From positions 725,493 through 789,492 of the forward strand of contig CAYNRE010000009.1 of NCBI GenBank assembly GCA_964399535.1: a DNA stretch of 64,000 nt. Direction: 5' to 3'. Shown here in pieces: positions 17,046 to 25,881 of this stretch. The notes beneath the pieces were generated by a model. The model made no database searches. It saw only the letters and a list, made by a program, of their open reading frames with translations, and was not told the origin of the DNA. Every line of letters begins with the position of its first letter. Positions within the stretch are counted from its first letter, which is position 1. Position numbers and translations under genes: made by a program. The DNA comes from CAYNRE01 sp964399535 (GTDB lineage: Bacteria; Planctomycetota; Planctomycetia; Pirellulales; CAYNRE01).

Positions 17046-17978
17046 GTGCCTGGATCGGCAGCACCGCACCTCGAGGGGTCAGCTACGCCGCGTGCGAGTC
17101 GACGGCGCCGCATTCGCCGGGGGTTGCTGGCCCTGCTCTGCGTGGCCGGCCTGCTGGCCTGGGGCAGCGATCGCCGTCCTTCGGCCGGCGCTCGCGGGTG
17201 GGGATTGAACGAGCCGGCTACCGCGGCCACTCCCTTCTTGCTTCCGGCCGCTTCGCGCGGCCGTTTGCGGTTGGGGTCGTTCAACATTCATGCCGGCCGC
17301 GACGCCGCGGGGCAGCCCGGCCTGGCCCGCACGGCCGCCACCCTGGGCGAGCTGGATTTGATCGGCCTCTACGAGGTACGGGGCCCCGGTCCGTGGCCGG
17401 CCAACTCCGCCGACCAGGCTGAGCTGCTTGGCCAGCGATTGGACCTGGCCTGGCTATTTGCCCCCAGCGAGCGCCGCTGGTGGCACGACCACCGCGGCAA
17501 CGCGCTGCTTTCCAATCGGCCCGTGCAGGCATGGCGGCGCGTGCCCTTGCCAGGCACCCGGGGCAAGGCCTATCGCAATTATCTGTTGGCCGATGTGCCC
17601 CTGGAGGGCCGGACGCTCAAGCTGCTGCTCACCCATCTCGACACGGCCGACGACCATGACCGTCAGTTGGCGATCGTGGCCGATTGTTTTCTCGCGCTAC
17701 CGATGCCGGCCGTGTTGATGGGCGACTTGAACTGCACGGCCGACCATCCGGACCTGGCACGCCTGCTCAACACGGCCGGTGTGGTCGACTGCCTGGCGGT
17801 TTCGCCGTCGTCGGATGCGCCGCCAGGGCGAATCGACTGGATCCTGGTTCGCGGACTGCAGGTTGTACGCGCCGGCTGGCGCGATCTGGGCGCCTCAGAC
17901 CATCCGCTGGTTTGGGCCGAATTGGCGCTGCCGCCGACGGCCTTGGCGCGCGAAGCTGCACTTCCGCAAGCGCGGTAA
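17046..17978 (+). CDS. Endonuclease/exonuclease/phosphatase family protein, membrane-anchored or secreted
   Basis: This is a 310-residue member of the metal-dependent DNase I-like fold. The core motifs are present: LRLGSFNIHAGRD (metal-binding N), DLIGLYEV (catalytic E), THLDTADDHDRQL, LMGDLNCTADHPDL (D and N), RIDWILV and the final GASDHPLVWAEL (D-H). It starts at a GTG with a basic head and a hydrophobic segment (RGLLALLCVAGLLAWGS), a signal peptide or anchor. It therefore probably acts outside the cytoplasm, on phosphoesters or nucleic acids. The substrate cannot be read from sequence. It follows the TPR gene after 76 bases. Confidence 0.88.
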   Translation: MPGSAAPHLEGSATPRASRRRRIRRGLLALLCVAGLLAWGSDRRPSAGARGWGLNEPATAATPFLLPAASRGRLRLGSFNIHAGRDAAGQPGLARTAATLGELDLIGLYEVRGPGPWPANSADQAELLGQRLDLAWLFAPSERRWWHDHRGNALLSNRPVQAWRRVPLPGTRGKAYRNYLLADVPLEGRTLKLLLTHLDTADDHDRQLAIVADCFLALPMPAVLMGDLNCTADHPDLARLLNTAGVVDCLAVSPSSDAPPGRIDWILVRGLQVVRAGWRDLGASDHPLVWAELALPPTALAREAALPQAR

Positions 17979-18179
17979 ACTACCGGCGTCCGGGCTCGTC
18001 CGACGGCCCGCCGCCCCTGGCCGCTGCCTCGCGCGGCGACGCCGTTAGTTCCTGTCGCATGCCCGAGAAACCGCCAGAATTTTTTTCCGAAGGCGGATCG
18101 CGGGACCAGCCGCGAGCATCCAAGAGAGCGTCCGCGAATCAGTTCGTTTAGTCGGCTACCCAACCCCGGGCACCCTGCC

Positions 18180-19688
18180 ATGCAAATCCTGCCCGACGAT
18201 ATCCACAACCGTACGTTGGTCGAACAAACGCATCCCAGCTCCTGGGCGAACCCGCGCCCCCAGGGGCGCTACAACCTGGTAGCCGTTGGCGGCGGCACGG
18301 CCGGCCTGATTTCGGCCATCGGCACCGCCGGATTGGGCGGCAAGGCGGCCCTGATCGAGAAGCACCTGCTTGGCGGCGATTGCTTGAACTACGGTTGTGT
18401 GCCGAGCAAGGCCCTGATTCGCGCCGCCCGAGCGGCCTACGAGGTCAACCACTCCGAGCGATTCGGCTGCCGCTGGAGCCAGCCGCCCTGGGTCGATTTT
18501 GCCGCGGTCATGGAGCGCATGCGCCGGCTGCGGGCCGAGATCAGCCATCACGATTCGGCCGAGCGGTTTCGTTCGCTGGGGGTCGACGTTTACCTGGGCG
18601 CGGCTGAATTCACCGCGCCCGACCGCGTAACGGTCGCCGGCCAATCGCTGCGCTTTGCCCGGGCGGTAATCTGCACCGGCGGCCGCGCTGCCGTGCCCGA
18701 GGTGCCCGGATTGGCCGAGGCGGGTTACCTGACCAACGAAACGGTTTTTTCGCTCACCGAGTTGCCGCGGCGGCTGGTGGTGCTCGGCACGGGTCCCATC
18801 GGCTGCGAGCTGGCCCAGGCGTTTCATCGCTTCGGTAGCCGGGTGACCCTGGTGGGGCGCCGCGCAGCGATTCTGCCCAAGGAAGACCCGGCCGCCGCCG
18901 CCGTCGTGCAGAAACAGTTCGTCGATGAAGGAATCGAACTTTGCCTGGGTTGGCAAACCAACGCCGTACTGGTCCGCGATGGCCAGCGCCACGTTCAACT
19001 GACCCGCGGAGCCGAAACTCGTCTGTTGCCCGCCGACGCCATTCTGGTGGCGGTCGGTCGGCGGCCCAATGTCGAGGGGCTCGGCCTCAAACAGGCGGGC
19101 GTGGGCTACAACGCCTCGGGCGTCGAGGTCGACGACCGCCTGCGGACCAGCAATCCGCGCGTCTTTGCCGCCGGCGATATCTGTTCCCGTTACCAGTTCA
19201 CACACGCGGCCGACGCCATGGCCCGCATCGCCATTCGCAATGCCCTGTTTCTGGGTCGGCAGCGGATGAGCGATTTAGTGATTCCGCGATGCACCTATAC
19301 CGACCCCGAGATCGCCCAGGTGGGGCTTACGCCGGCGGAAGCCGAGCAGCAGGGCCGACCGATCGACAGCTTTCGCGTGGAGCTGGCCCAGGTCGACCGG
19401 GCGGTGCTCGATGGCGATCCGGCCGGTTTTGCCGTGGTCCATACGCGACGGGGGACCAAGCAAGTGGTGGGGGCCACGATCGTGGCCGCACACGCCGGCG
19501 AAATGATCGGCGAAATCACACTGCTCATGACGGCCCGCCGCCCGCTCGCCGATCTGGGCCGCACGATTCACTGTTATCCGACCCAGGTCGAGGTGCTCAA
19601 GCGAATAGCCGATGCCCAGGCCCGTACGGCGCTCACGCCCCTGGTGGCGAGCCTGTTTCGCCGCTGGCTGGCCTGGCAGCGCCGCTAG
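18180..19688 (+). CDS. FAD-dependent pyridine nucleotide-disulfide oxidoreductase (mercuric reductase/lipoamide dehydrogenase type)
   Basis: The 502-residue enzyme has an FAD site (NLVAVGGGTAGLISAIGTAG), the redox-active disulfide GGDCLNYGCVPSKALIRAAR, an NAD(P) site (LVVLGTGPIGCELAQAF), a second FAD contact (RVFAAGDICSRYQFTH) and a dimerisation domain containing the HCYPTQ signature. It lacks the N-terminal metal-binding domain and the C-terminal cysteine pair of true MerA, so mercury reduction is not supported. Such proteins are often labelled mercuric reductase in databases. A general disulfide or quinone reductase is a safer label. An extra 40-residue N-terminal head precedes the FAD site. 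No mer genes are nearby. Confidence 0.9.
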   Translation: MQILPDDIHNRTLVEQTHPSSWANPRPQGRYNLVAVGGGTAGLISAIGTAGLGGKAALIEKHLLGGDCLNYGCVPSKALIRAARAAYEVNHSERFGCRWSQPPWVDFAAVMERMRRLRAEISHHDSAERFRSLGVDVYLGAAEFTAPDRVTVAGQSLRFARAVICTGGRAAVPEVPGLAEAGYLTNETVFSLTELPRRLVVLGTGPIGCELAQAFHRFGSRVTLVGRRAAILPKEDPAAAAVVQKQFVDEGIELCLGWQTNAVLVRDGQRHVQLTRGAETRLLPADAILVAVGRRPNVEGLGLKQAGVGYNASGVEVDDRLRTSNPRVFAAGDICSRYQFTHAADAMARIAIRNALFLGRQRMSDLVIPRCTYTDPEIAQVGLTPAEAEQQGRPIDSFRVELAQVDRAVLDGDPAGFAVVHTRRGTKQVVGATIVAAHAGEMIGEITLLMTARRPLADLGRTIHCYPTQVEVLKRIADAQARTALTPLVASLFRRWLAWQRR

Positions 19689-19869
19689 CGCCCGTCTTGG
19701 CGTCGGCCCGCTGGCGGTGCCGCCAGGCACGGTCGGCCGCCCCCGATGACGTGGGCTTCCCGAGCGCCCCGGCCGGGCCCTGGGAATCTCTGGCACCGCG
19801 CAGCTATGCTTAGTTAAGCGCCAGCCCGCGGCCTCACCTGCGCGAGCGGCCCAACCAGCCCCCGGCAAT

Positions 19870-21708
19870 TTGGGTGCCATGTCGACTCCGGAACTTGCTC
19901 AACTCGCGCTTCTGGCCGACGTCGATACGCTTTTGGCCGACGTCGTGACCTGGAGCGATCAGGCGCCCCCTTGGCCCCCTGCCCGGGCCGCACAGACCCT
20001 GGTTAAGCGAATGCTCGCCCGGGCCAACGCGCTGCGGGTTCGCTGGGAAGCCCCGCTGGCAGTGGCCACGCTGGGCGGAACGGGCACCGGCAAGAGCACA
20101 CTGGTCAACGCCCTCTGCGGCGACGAAGTCACATCGGCCGGCCGACAGCGACCCACCACCCAGCAACCCCAGTTGATTTGCCGGGCCGAGGTGGAACTGG
20201 CCGAGCTGGGAATCGACCCTCGTAGCGTCGACGTGGTTCACCGGGAGCTGGCCGCCCTCCGCGATTTGGTGCTGGTGGATTGCCCCGACCCGGACACCAC
20301 CGAGGATGAATCGGCCCCCGCGGGGACAAACCTGGCCCGGATGCGGGCACTGCTGCCGCACTGCGATGTGCTGCTGGTGACCTCGACGCAGCAGAAGTAT
20401 CGCGATGCCCGCTTGATCGATGAATTGGCGACAGCCGCCCCCGGGGCCCGGCTGGTCTTCGTGCAAACGCATGCCGATCTGGACGACGACATTCGCGCCG
20501 ATTGGCGGCGAGCGCTGGGGCCCGACTACGAAGCTGGCGAAATGTTTTTTCTCGATGCCCGGGCAGCTTGGGAAGCGGCGCGGATAGGGCAGCCGCCGAG
20601 CGGAGAATTTGGCCGCCTGGTCGAGCTTTTGGCCCGCGAGTTGGCCGGGGCGGCGGGCCAGCGCATTCGCCGCGAGAATTTTCTCGACCTGGTCGCCGAG
20701 AGCCTGGCCGCCTGCCGAGCTCGCCTGGACGAGGGTTTGCCGGCGATCGATCAACTGGAAGCGGCCATCCGCGAGCAGCGCGTGCGGCTGGCGGCCCGAC
20801 TGAGCGAAGCACTGCGCGACGAGCTTTCGGCCAGTCGCCGCCCCTGGGAAACCCGCCTTTTGGCCGAAGTGACCAGTCGCTGGGGGCTAAGTCCATTTAG
20901 CGCGGTGCTGCGCACCTGGCAGGCCCTGGGCGGGCTGCTCACCAGTACGTTGCTTTTGCGGGCCCGCACCCCGGCCCAGGTGGCTCTCTGGGGGGCTGTC
21001 GAAGGGGGACGCGTGTGGAAGCGCCGCCGCACCGACCGGCAGGCCGACGACGCCACGACACGAATGGCTCAGTGGAGTTGGGACGAATCGGACCTGCGCA
21101 CGGCCTCGATCATTCTGGAGGGCTACGCCGCCGAGGCGGCCCTGCCACGCGGCACGCTCGATCTGGACCAGTTAACCCCCCAGGCCCAACAAGCGGCCCA
21201 GGGCTTTCTGGCTCAAACGGCCGGCGAGCTCCAGGGGCTGGTCCGCCGGCTGGCCCAGCGGCAATCGCCCTGGTGGACCCGGGCCGCCTATGAAGCGGCC
21301 TTCGGCGCGCTGCTGGCGATTGTACTGCTGCGTTTGGGCAAGAATTTCTTCTACGATTCCTGGCTGGCGACGCAGCCCACCGAGCTCTACGACCTGAAGT
21401 TCTTCGTGCACGCCACGCTCTGGATCTTGCTCTGGTCGGCCTGCTTGCTGGCGCTGTTCCTGGCCAGGCTCCGGCGCGGGTTGCAGCGAGAGATTGCCTT
21501 GATGGCTTCGCGCTGGCAGCAGGCGCACGAATTGACCAGCCTGTTTGCGCCCCTGGAGCAGCAGTGCCGCGCGGCCCACCGCTGCCGCGACGATTTGGCC
21601 CGGCTGGAGCAGCGCGTGCATCAAACGCGCCAGAAACTACAGCTCACTTCACAGCGACTGGGGCACCGCCGCGGCGCGGCCGCGGCTCCGTTGGCCAGCG
21701 GTGACTAG
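19870..21708 (+). CDS. Membrane-anchored P-loop GTPase of unknown role
   Basis: The 612-residue protein has a GTPase-like domain near the start: P-loop TLGGTGTGKSTLVNALCG (about 64-81), a likely switch II DCPDPDT, and QTHADLDDD in place of NKxD. A long helical region follows (LEAAIREQRVRLAARLSEAL). Then come two hydrophobic helices near residues 480-540 (FGALLAIVLLRLGKNFFYDS, FVHATLWILLWSACLLALFL) and a C-terminal coiled coil. This layout recalls dynamin-like or GIMAP/YcjX-like membrane GTPases, but I cannot assign a family. A role in membrane shaping or envelope control is speculative. It is preceded by a 181-base gap and stands alone on its strand. Confidence 0.8.
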   Translation: MGAMSTPELAQLALLADVDTLLADVVTWSDQAPPWPPARAAQTLVKRMLARANALRVRWEAPLAVATLGGTGTGKSTLVNALCGDEVTSAGRQRPTTQQPQLICRAEVELAELGIDPRSVDVVHRELAALRDLVLVDCPDPDTTEDESAPAGTNLARMRALLPHCDVLLVTSTQQKYRDARLIDELATAAPGARLVFVQTHADLDDDIRADWRRALGPDYEAGEMFFLDARAAWEAARIGQPPSGEFGRLVELLARELAGAAGQRIRRENFLDLVAESLAACRARLDEGLPAIDQLEAAIREQRVRLAARLSEALRDELSASRRPWETRLLAEVTSRWGLSPFSAVLRTWQALGGLLTSTLLLRARTPAQVALWGAVEGGRVWKRRRTDRQADDATTRMAQWSWDESDLRTASIILEGYAAEAALPRGTLDLDQLTPQAQQAAQGFLAQTAGELQGLVRRLAQRQSPWWTRAAYEAAFGALLAIVLLRLGKNFFYDSWLATQPTELYDLKFFVHATLWILLWSACLLALFLARLRRGLQREIALMASRWQQAHELTSLFAPLEQQCRAAHRCRDDLARLEQRVHQTRQKLQLTSQRLGHRRGAAAAPLASGD

Positions 21709-21739
21709 TCGCGATTTCTAGTCCCCGAACGCTCGGGGC

Positions 21740-22783
21740 TCAGGCGGGCGAGCCGATGGTCCACGGGCGAAGGGCCTCCCAAAGGCTCCGCAGCACGGCC
21801 TGGTCGCTCTCCGGCCGACGCGGACAACCCGGCGGAGTCGCATCGTCGGCCAGCCAGCCGCGAATGCAAAGGAACTGGGCCGCGCTATGGCGATAGGCCG
21901 GCACGGGTGGCCGGAACGTGAACATGCCCAGGTACTGCAGCCAGTCGTTGAGCGTGTAAAAGTCCGCATCGCCGGCGGCCCACAGCGCATCGCGACAGGC
22001 AAACAGGTCGGGGGCCATGGTGCTCAGCCCGAGCAGGTAGTCGCTGCCGTACATCACCATGTCGATCGCCAGGTCGTTGCCGGTATACACCCGGAAATCG
22101 CTGCGCCGCGCGTTGCGCAGCGCCAATCGCTGCCATTCCTGGTTTCGGCTGAGCGAGGAATGCTTCGCCCCCACGCAGGCCGGAATTTCGAGCAGGCCGG
22201 CGTAGGTTTCCAGGTCGAAGATCGCACCGCAGGCAGCGAACACGGGGCTCAGCTCGAAGGCCACGAACCGGTCGGTACCGCGGGCCAACCGCCGGTGGGC
22301 CTCGACCATCGCCGGGCCCGCCTGCTGGGTCAGCCCGTAAGAGGGGAACACCACGGGCACCGCGCCGCTGGCCTGGATTCGTTCCATCCGTCGGGCATAG
22401 GCGTCGGCGTTGAAAGAGTCGCCTGGCCCGTCGGGCACGTACGCGCCCGCGTAAAACATCTCGTTGCCGAGCACCGCGCGAGCCCGCTCGAGCAGCCGGT
22501 CTTGCGTGGCCAGGTCGAGGCTGTGAACGTGGCCCGTATCCATGTTAATGGCGGGCTTCAGCCCGGCGGCGGCGGTGCGGGCCAGGTGGGCCTCCCAGGC
22601 CGGCCAGTCGATGGTGTCGGGCGTCGCCATCGGCAAGAGCACGGCCGAGAGCCCTTGGATGGCGCGCCGCGGCTGCCAAAGGGCCTCGGGGCTGGCCGCC
22701 CCGGCCGATGTCAGCGCCGGGGTACTGGCGTCGGCAGCGGGCGATTCGGTCGCGGCCGGGAGCCAGGACTTCTCGGGCGTCAT
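21740..22783 (-). CDS. Dihydrodipicolinate synthase-like aldolase family protein
   Basis: The 347-residue product has a TIM-barrel DHDPS/N-acetylneuraminate-lyase layout. It contains WPAWEAHLARTAAAGLKPAI at the first strand, a YAGAYVPDGPGD segment, PVVFPSYGLTQQAGP near the active site, and PACVGAKHSSLSR. The lysine of the last is the expected Schiff-base residue. TGNDLAIDMVMYGSDYLLGL follows. The usual second active-site element GTTGE is not recognisable, so true lysine biosynthesis (DapA) is unlikely. An aldolase acting on another 2-keto acid is more probable. About 40 low-complexity residues precede the barrel. Its ATG overlaps the stop of the upstream M16 peptidase gene (ATGA), so the two are coupled. 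Confidence 0.8.
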   Translation of the reverse strand: MTPEKSWLPAATESPAADASTPALTSAGAASPEALWQPRRAIQGLSAVLLPMATPDTIDWPAWEAHLARTAAAGLKPAINMDTGHVHSLDLATQDRLLERARAVLGNEMFYAGAYVPDGPGDSFNADAYARRMERIQASGAVPVVFPSYGLTQQAGPAMVEAHRRLARGTDRFVAFELSPVFAACGAIFDLETYAGLLEIPACVGAKHSSLSRNQEWQRLALRNARRSDFRVYTGNDLAIDMVMYGSDYLLGLSTMAPDLFACRDALWAAGDADFYTLNDWLQYLGMFTFRPPVPAYRHSAAQFLCIRGWLADDATPPGCPRRPESDQAVLRSLWEALRPWTIGSPA

Positions 22784-25602
22784 GGCGCGGAGATCACTTC
22801 GACCGGGGCGATTTTTTCCAGCGGCTCTTTGATCTCGGCGGCGCTACCCACTACGACCACCAACAGTTTGTCGGCGTCGATCGCCTGGGAAACCAATCGG
22901 GTGCACTCGTCGGCCGTGGTTTGGGCCACGGCTCGCACCTCCTGTTCAAAGAAATCGGCCGGCAAGTCCTCCAGCTCGATGGCCCAGAAATCGCCGGCAA
23001 TTTGCTGCGGAGTTTCTCGCTGCAAGGGATAGCTGCCGATGAAGTAACTCTTGGTGTCGGTCAGCTCCTTCTCGGTCGGCGGCTGGGTCTTCAGGCGGGC
23101 CAACTCCTCGAAGATGGCGCTGACCGTTTCGTCGGTCGACTCGGTTTTCGAGAAGGTGCTCACCGTAAACTGACCGCCAAATCGCTCCGCCGAGAATCCG
23201 CCGCGAGCGCCATAGGTTAACCCTCGTTGAACGCGAATAGTCTCGTTCAATCGCGAATTGAACGCTCCACCGAAATAGGCGCTGACCACCCGGCTGGGGA
23301 AATACAGCGGGCTGTGGCTATCGAAGCTGGCCTGGCCGACAAAGATTTGGCTCTGGGTCGCGGTGGGCCGGTCGATAATCACAATTCGCGTCGGCTGCGC
23401 CGGCGGAATGGCGGCAAGCTCGACGCTGGGCGCCGTGGTGTCGGCTTTCCAACCGCCCAGGTACTTCTCCGCCAGTGTCCGGGCGGTTTCCGGCGTGACA
23501 TCCCCCGCGAAAATCAGCACCGCCTGGTCGGGTCGCGCGAAGGTGTGCCACCAGCTCTTCACGTCGTCGACGGTAACCTGCTGCACGTCGGCCGGTTCTC
23601 CGTCGGCGCTGCGCGCGTAGGGATGGGCGCCAAAAACGCGCTCCTTCCAGCTTTTCTGGGCCAGGTAAGCCGGAGCCGCGGTGGCCACTTGCAGGTCGGT
23701 AAACACCTGGGCGCGATGCTTGCTGAACTCGGTCTCTGAGAAGGCGGGCTCGAGCGTCACCTCGGCCAGCAGCTGCATGGTGCGGGGTAGCTGCGCCGTC
23801 AGGCACGAGGCCACGACCGACGAGCCGTCCATCCCCCCCATCCCGGCGAGCGAAATCGCCAGAGTGCCCAGTTCGTCCGCCAGCTCGGCTTCGCTGTGCT
23901 TCGCCGTCCCCTTGGTCAACATGCCCAGGGCAAGGCTGGCCACGCCAGGTTTGGATTCGGTCCAGGCCCCCGCCTTGAGCCCAAGCTGTACCGTAACGAT
24001 GGGCAGTTCGTGGTTGGGCACGACAATCAATTTCAAACCGTTGGGCAAGGTCTCGCGATGACTCTCCGGAGGACCGGTCGGCAGCTCCAATCCGCCCGAC
24101 GCCGGAGCCGCGCTCAAATACCCGCTGGGCCGGGTAATGCCCGCTCGGCCGGGCGGGGGCGGTTCGACCTCAACCTCGGCCGTAATCGGCGAGGCATCTT
24201 CGGCGCTAAACCCTTGGCCGCCGGGTTTCGCCTTGACGCGGAAGGTGAGCGCCGTCTGGGGGTTGAAATATTCGCGGGCTACTCGCTGCAGGTCGGCCGC
24301 GGTCAGGGCGCGAATTTCGGCCAGCCGACGGTTGGGCCGGTCCAGGTCGCCTTCCAGCACCGCCGCCGTGCCGAGCAGCCGGGCCTTGCCCTCGACCGTG
24401 AGCAAGCTGGCCACGAGCGTCTTTTCTTCTTGGTTCTTGGCCTTGGTCAGTTCCCGTTCGGTCACCGGCTCGTCGGCCAGCCGCTTCAGTTCCTGGCGAA
24501 TCAGGTTCAACACTTCGTCTGGTTTGCCCACCAGCGGCGGCACAATGGCCGCGATGCCGGCCAGCCCGTCTTGCTCCATCGAGTTCGAGATCTGAATCGT
24601 GCGGATCGCAAGCTGCTTCTCGGCCACGAGCAAGCGGTATAGCCGGCTGCTATCGTCGCCGACCAGGATCGAGAGCAGACAGTCGACCGGCGCACTGTCG
24701 GGGCTGGCCAGCTCGGGAATGTGAAACACCAGGCCCACCAAGGGCGCCGGCGCGTTGTCTTCCAGAATCTCGACCTCGCGCCCCTCGAGCGATTTGGGCT
24801 CGCGAACCGTAATCCGCGGTGGGTCGGTCCCCCGGCCAATCCAGCCGAAATACCGCTCGGCCAATTGCTCGGCCCGGGCATGCGGCACCGCCCCTGCGAT
24901 GACCAGCACGGCGTTGTTTGGCACGTAGTATTGAGTCCAAAAATCGCGCAGCTCCTGCACTGCCGCCGAGCGCAAGTGGGGAATCTTGCCGATCGGCGAC
25001 CAGCGATAAGGGTGCTCGGCGAACAGCGCCGCCAGCACCTGTTCATACAGCGAGCCGAACGGCCGATTGAGCCCCATCCGACGTTCTTCTTCCACCACTT
25101 TACGTTCGGTGTCGAAACCCGATTGGTCGATCTTCAAGAAGGCCATCCGCTCGGCTTCGAGCCAGAGGGCCAGTTCCAGCTGCGAGGCGGGCACCGTCTC
25201 GTGGTACACGGTTTGATCGAACGAGGTGTAGGCGTTGCAGCTTCCGCCCGTGCGGCGCACCAACTCGAAATGGTCCTTCGGACCCAGGCGGTCGGTTCCG
25301 CGAAACATCATGTGCTCGAACATGTGGGCGAAGCCCTGCCGCTCGGGGTTTTCGTCCTTCGAGCCGACGTGATACCAAAGCTGCACATTCACCAGCGGGC
25401 AGGTGAAATCCTCCAGGGTGATTACCCGCAGCCCGTTGGCCAGCGTCTTCTCGTGATAGGCCAGGATCGGTTTGTCCGCCGTTTCGGCGGATTGTTCATC
25501 GGCAGAGCAGGTCTGCGCCCCCGAGAGCGTCATCCAGGTCAGCCCTAGCAAAAACCACTTGGTTGTCAGTCGTGGCAAGCGACACCAGACGAACGGCTTC
25601 AT
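22780..25602 (-). CDS. Secreted M16 family zinc metallopeptidase, two fused halves
   Basis: This 940-residue protein joins two M16 (pitrilysin-type) units. The signal peptide is MKPFVWCRLPRLTTKWFLLG with cleavage expected near CSA (32-34). The N-half has the inverted zinc motif HMFEH at 93-97 and a downstream glutamate in ALWLEAERMAF, so it should be catalytic. The C-half starts near LPNGLKLIVVPNHELPIVTV and has GVASLALGML where HxxEH would be. It is the inactive partner lobe, as known for PqqL-like and mitochondrial-processing-type pairs. GAGGAG lies 9 bases before the ATG at 25602. It overlaps the DHDPS-like gene by four bases. Likely role: periplasmic degradation of peptides. Confidence 0.93.
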   Translation of the reverse strand: MKPFVWCRLPRLTTKWFLLGLTWMTLSGAQTCSADEQSAETADKPILAYHEKTLANGLRVITLEDFTCPLVNVQLWYHVGSKDENPERQGFAHMFEHMMFRGTDRLGPKDHFELVRRTGGSCNAYTSFDQTVYHETVPASQLELALWLEAERMAFLKIDQSGFDTERKVVEEERRMGLNRPFGSLYEQVLAALFAEHPYRWSPIGKIPHLRSAAVQELRDFWTQYYVPNNAVLVIAGAVPHARAEQLAERYFGWIGRGTDPPRITVREPKSLEGREVEILEDNAPAPLVGLVFHIPELASPDSAPVDCLLSILVGDDSSRLYRLLVAEKQLAIRTIQISNSMEQDGLAGIAAIVPPLVGKPDEVLNLIRQELKRLADEPVTERELTKAKNQEEKTLVASLLTVEGKARLLGTAAVLEGDLDRPNRRLAEIRALTAADLQRVAREYFNPQTALTFRVKAKPGGQGFSAEDASPITAEVEVEPPPPGRAGITRPSGYLSAAPASGGLELPTGPPESHRETLPNGLKLIVVPNHELPIVTVQLGLKAGAWTESKPGVASLALGMLTKGTAKHSEAELADELGTLAISLAGMGGMDGSSVVASCLTAQLPRTMQLLAEVTLEPAFSETEFSKHRAQVFTDLQVATAAPAYLAQKSWKERVFGAHPYARSADGEPADVQQVTVDDVKSWWHTFARPDQAVLIFAGDVTPETARTLAEKYLGGWKADTTAPSVELAAIPPAQPTRIVIIDRPTATQSQIFVGQASFDSHSPLYFPSRVVSAYFGGAFNSRLNETIRVQRGLTYGARGGFSAERFGGQFTVSTFSKTESTDETVSAIFEELARLKTQPPTEKELTDTKSYFIGSYPLQRETPQQIAGDFWAIELEDLPADFFEQEVRAVAQTTADECTRLVSQAIDADKLLVVVVGSAAEIKEPLEKIAPVEVISAP

Positions 25603-25881
25603 GAAACCAATCTCCTCGCGGATGGGCCTCGACCCTCGGGTGAATCGGCCCGACAGCATACCAGCCCCCGAGTTCGCTCCCAAGCCGCCGCGGCCGGCCG
25701 CGGGCATGCCAGCTCGAGATTCCAGCACGAGCGATCGGCGGGGGCGGCAACTTGCCGTTACCAGCGAGGCAATCGAAGGCGAGAAACCGGCGCGCCTGGG
25801 CAGCCGGGGCGCCGTCGACAACATTCGCGCCACCAACGGCTCGGTTCGGCAAGCTCGGCTCCACCACTCAGCGGTGGAACG

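Noticed and set aside
18180..19688. Mercuric reductase (merA)
   Set aside because: The C-terminal cysteine pair and the metal-binding head are missing and no mer genes are near.
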